A stretch of DNA of 19,139 nucleotides from JBHEPS01 sp046261635. Its GTDB lineage: Bacteria > Acidobacteriota > Thermoanaerobaculia > Gp7-AA8. The translations under genes and the position numbers were made by a program. Shown here piece by piece: positions 16,982-19,139 of the stretch (position 1 is its first letter; each line of letters begins with the position of its first letter). The stretch covers positions 1 to 19,139 of the forward strand of contig JBHEOL010000375.1 of the NCBI GenBank assembly GCA_046261635.1, in the 5' to 3' direction. The notes under the pieces were generated by a model. That model was given only the letters and a program-made list of their open reading frames with translations, ran no database searches and had not been told where the DNA came from.

Positions 16982-19057
16982 ATGCCAAGACAGGTACCCC
17001 TACATCTACAGCGGAACATCGGGATCATGGCTCACATCGACGCCGGTAAGACGACGACGACCGAGCGAATCCTGTTCTACACGGGGATCACCCACAAGAT
17101 CGGTGAGGTCCATGAGGGGACCGCAACGATGGACTGGATGGTTCAGGAGCAGGAGCGCGGGATCACGATCACCTCCGCTGCAACACAGTGTTTCTGGGGC
17201 GAGAATCGGATCAACATCATCGATACCCCGGGCCATGTGGACTTCACCGCCGAGGTGGAGCGCTCGCTCCGCGTTCTCGACGGCGCTGTGGGGGTCTTCT
17301 GCGCGGTGGGCGGGGTCGAGCCGCAATCCGAAACGGTGTGGCGTCAGGCCGACCGTTACGGGGTTCCTCGTCTGGCATTCGTGAACAAGATGGACCGGGT
17401 CGGTGCGAATTTCGACGCCGTGGTGGCCCAGATCCGGACCAAACTCGGCAAGAATGCCGTCCCTTTCCAGATCCCCGTCGGAGCCGAAGAGAAGTTCCGT
17501 GGCGTGATCGATCTCGTGAAGATGAAGGCACTGATCTTCACCGAGACGATGGGCGCGAAGTACGACGTCGAGGAGATTCCCGCCGAGCTGCGTGAGCAGG
17601 CTGAACACTTCCGCGAGAAGCTCGTGGAAGCCGCAGCCGAGCAGAATGACGAGCTCCTCGAGCGGTACCTCGGTGGCGAGACCATCGACGAGGCCGACCT
17701 GAGGGCCGCCCTGCGAGGCGCGACCATCAGCAACAAGATCATCCCCGTTCTTTGCGGCACGGCATTCAAGAATAAGGGTGTCCAGCCGCTTCTCGACGCC
17801 GTCGTCGACTATATGCCCAGCCCCCTCGATATCCCCGCGATGACCGGACATCTTCCGGACAGCGAGGAGACGGCCGAGCGCAAGGCCGACGATGACGTGC
17901 CTTTTTCGGCGCTGATCTTCAAGATCGCGACCGACCCGTTCGTCGGTCAGTTGGCGTTCTTCCGGGTCTACTCGGGCCACATCGCATCGGGCACTTCGGT
18001 TTTCAACGCGACCAAGGGAACGACCGAGCGTATCGGCCGGCTCCTGAAGATGCACGCGAACAAGCGCGAAGAGATCAAGGAAGTCTGGGCCGGAGACATC
18101 GGCGCCGCCGTGGGTCTGAAGAACGTGACCACGGGCGACACGATCTGCGCGAAGGAGAGCCCGATCGTCCTGCTCCCCATGAATTTCCCGGAGCCGGTCA
18201 TCGCGGTCGCCATCGAGCCGAAGACCAAGAGCGACCAGGAGAAGATGGGCATGGCGCTCGCCAAGCTCATGCAGGAAGATCCGACGTTCAAGGTCCACAC
18301 GGACCCGGAGACGAACCAGACGATCATCCGCGGGATGGGCGAGCTGCACCTGGAGATCATCGTCGACCGGATGGTCCGCGAGTTCAATGTCGCGGCGAAC
18401 GTCGGCAAGCCGCAGGTCGCGTACCGCGAGGCGATGACGCGCGCCGCCGAGGCCGAAGGGAAGTTCATCCGGCAGTCTGGCGGCAAGGGGCAGTACGGGC
18501 ACGTCAAGATGCGCTTCGAGCCCCTCACGGACGGGAAAGACTACGAGTTCGTCAATGAGATCGTCGGTGGATCGATCCCGCGCGAGTTCATCAAGCCCGT
18601 GGATCAGGGGATCCGCGAGGCGATGGACAAGGGGATTCTCGCCGGCTATCCCATGACGGGCGTCAGGGCCGTGCTGTACGACGGGTCCTATCACGACGTC
18701 GACTCCTCGGAAATGGCATTCAAGATCGCCGGTTCGATGGCATTTCAGGCGGGCGCGAAGAAGGGCGCTCCGGTCCTGCTCGAGCCGATCATGGATGTCG
18801 AGGCGGTCACCCCGGAGGAGTTCGCCGGTGATGTGATGGGTGACATTTCGCGGCGCCGCGGAAAGATCCAGCAGATGGAAGAGCGCGCGGGGGCGAAGGC
18901 GATCCGAGCGATGGTTCCCCTGTCGGAGATGTTCGGATACGCGACGCAGCTCCGCTCGTTGACGCAGGGGCGGGCCAGCTACACGATGCAGTTCCATGCA
19001 TACGAGCCGGCGCCGAAGAACGTGGCGGAAGAAGTCATTGCCAAGGTCGCAGGCTGA
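16982..19057 (+). CDS. fusA: Elongation factor G
   Basis: EF-G is the GTPase that drives ribosomal translocation and, with RRF, ribosome recycling. The 691-residue protein has all G motifs: AHIDAGKTT (17-25, P loop), RGITI (59-63), DTPGH (81-85, with the catalytic H85) and NKMD (135-138). Domain II follows (FRVYSGHIASG region), then domain III with GMGELHLEI, domain IV with GKGQYGHVKM, and the domain V EPIMDVEAVTPEEF segment. The ATG at 16982 is chosen over upstream in-frame codons because it lies 5 nt after gagga and gives the usual short N-terminus before RNIGIMAHIDAGK. The sequence is canonical, with no truncation or insertion. It is separated from rpsG by a long structured spacer, so it could be controlled separately from the ribosomal proteins. 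Confidence 0.99.
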   Translation: MPRQVPLHLQRNIGIMAHIDAGKTTTTERILFYTGITHKIGEVHEGTATMDWMVQEQERGITITSAATQCFWGENRINIIDTPGHVDFTAEVERSLRVLDGAVGVFCAVGGVEPQSETVWRQADRYGVPRLAFVNKMDRVGANFDAVVAQIRTKLGKNAVPFQIPVGAEEKFRGVIDLVKMKALIFTETMGAKYDVEEIPAELREQAEHFREKLVEAAAEQNDELLERYLGGETIDEADLRAALRGATISNKIIPVLCGTAFKNKGVQPLLDAVVDYMPSPLDIPAMTGHLPDSEETAERKADDDVPFSALIFKIATDPFVGQLAFFRVYSGHIASGTSVFNATKGTTERIGRLLKMHANKREEIKEVWAGDIGAAVGLKNVTTGDTICAKESPIVLLPMNFPEPVIAVAIEPKTKSDQEKMGMALAKLMQEDPTFKVHTDPETNQTIIRGMGELHLEIIVDRMVREFNVAANVGKPQVAYREAMTRAAEAEGKFIRQSGGKGQYGHVKMRFEPLTDGKDYEFVNEIVGGSIPREFIKPVDQGIREAMDKGILAGYPMTGVRAVLYDGSYHDVDSSEMAFKIAGSMAFQAGAKKGAPVLLEPIMDVEAVTPEEFAGDVMGDISRRRGKIQQMEERAGAKAIRAMVPLSEMFGYATQLRSLTQGRASYTMQFHAYEPAPKNVAEEVIAKVAG

Positions 19058-19139
19058 GAAGAACGATCAATGAAGCGGAACCGCCCGGCGGGTCCGGCAG
19101 AGACATCAGACAAAGCAAGTCAGGAAAGGTAACCAGGAG
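19058..19139 (+). other. Leader of the next str-locus gene (gene itself outside the window)
   Basis: After the fusA stop the window runs 82 nt and ends in accaggag, a good Shine-Dalgarno (aggag, 19135-19139), so another gene should start a few bases beyond the edge. By locus convention tuf (EF-Tu) or rpsJ is expected, but no coding sequence of it is visible. Confidence 0.5.

Noticed and set aside
17006..18997. 663-codon open frame on the - strand opposite fusA
   Set aside because: Same cause: low-complexity, Arg/Asp/Leu-rich translation with no recognisable domain, fully covered by canonical fusA.
19070..19132. 20-codon ORF after fusA
   Set aside because: It is very short, lacks a Shine-Dalgarno and has no recognisable features; it probably lies in the leader of the next gene.

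Overview
The window is a high-GC bacterial chromosome segment with every recognised gene on the + strand. It carries two halves of a highly conserved information-processing locus: the 3' end of rpoB and complete rpoC at the left (1-4594), and rpsL, rpsG and fusA, the str operon, at the right (15802-19057). It ends on a Shine-Dalgarno sequence for a further gene, probably tuf or another ribosomal-locus gene. RpoC is about 1394 residues and has a large insertion inside the trigger loop, as in many Gram-negative phyla. Together with the GC content and many GTG/TTG starts this fits a Gram-negative, possibly Acidobacteriota-like, uncultured lineage. The phylum is an inference and cannot be proved by eye.

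Between rpoC and rpsL, which in most bacteria are neighbours, lies about 11 kb of accessory genes (4595-15660). A strong intrinsic terminator closes the rpoBC unit. Then come a DinB/YfiT-like putative metalloenzyme; two tandem paralogous multi-pass membrane proteins with an LNDDW motif (GT-C glycosyltransferase-like); a third GT39/ArnT-like membrane glycosyltransferase; a DPM1/GtrB-like GT2 polyprenyl-phosphate glycosyltransferase; an AsnB-type glutamine amidotransferase/asparagine synthetase; a class I SAM methyltransferase; and a DUF2142-like GT-C membrane protein. Several stop and start codons overlap (GTGA junctions, 8-22 nt overlaps), so most of the block probably forms one or two translationally coupled operons. 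A reasonable reading is a cell-surface glycan module: the GT2 enzyme charges a polyprenyl phosphate with sugar, the GT-C enzymes transfer sugar outside the membrane, and the amidotransferase and methyltransferase decorate the glycan. The product and the acceptor are unknown.

The str operon restarts from its own sigma70-type promoter (TTGACA, 18-nt spacer, TATTTT) with a short leader holding two perfect hairpins. rpsG and fusA are separated by an unusually long 321-nt spacer. It holds a strong hairpin, a segment that can be drawn by hand as a four-way cloverleaf with some tRNA-like wording, an A-rich linker and another hairpin. This spacer, and the placement of the glycan cassette inside the rpoBC-str locus, are the two things most worth following up.
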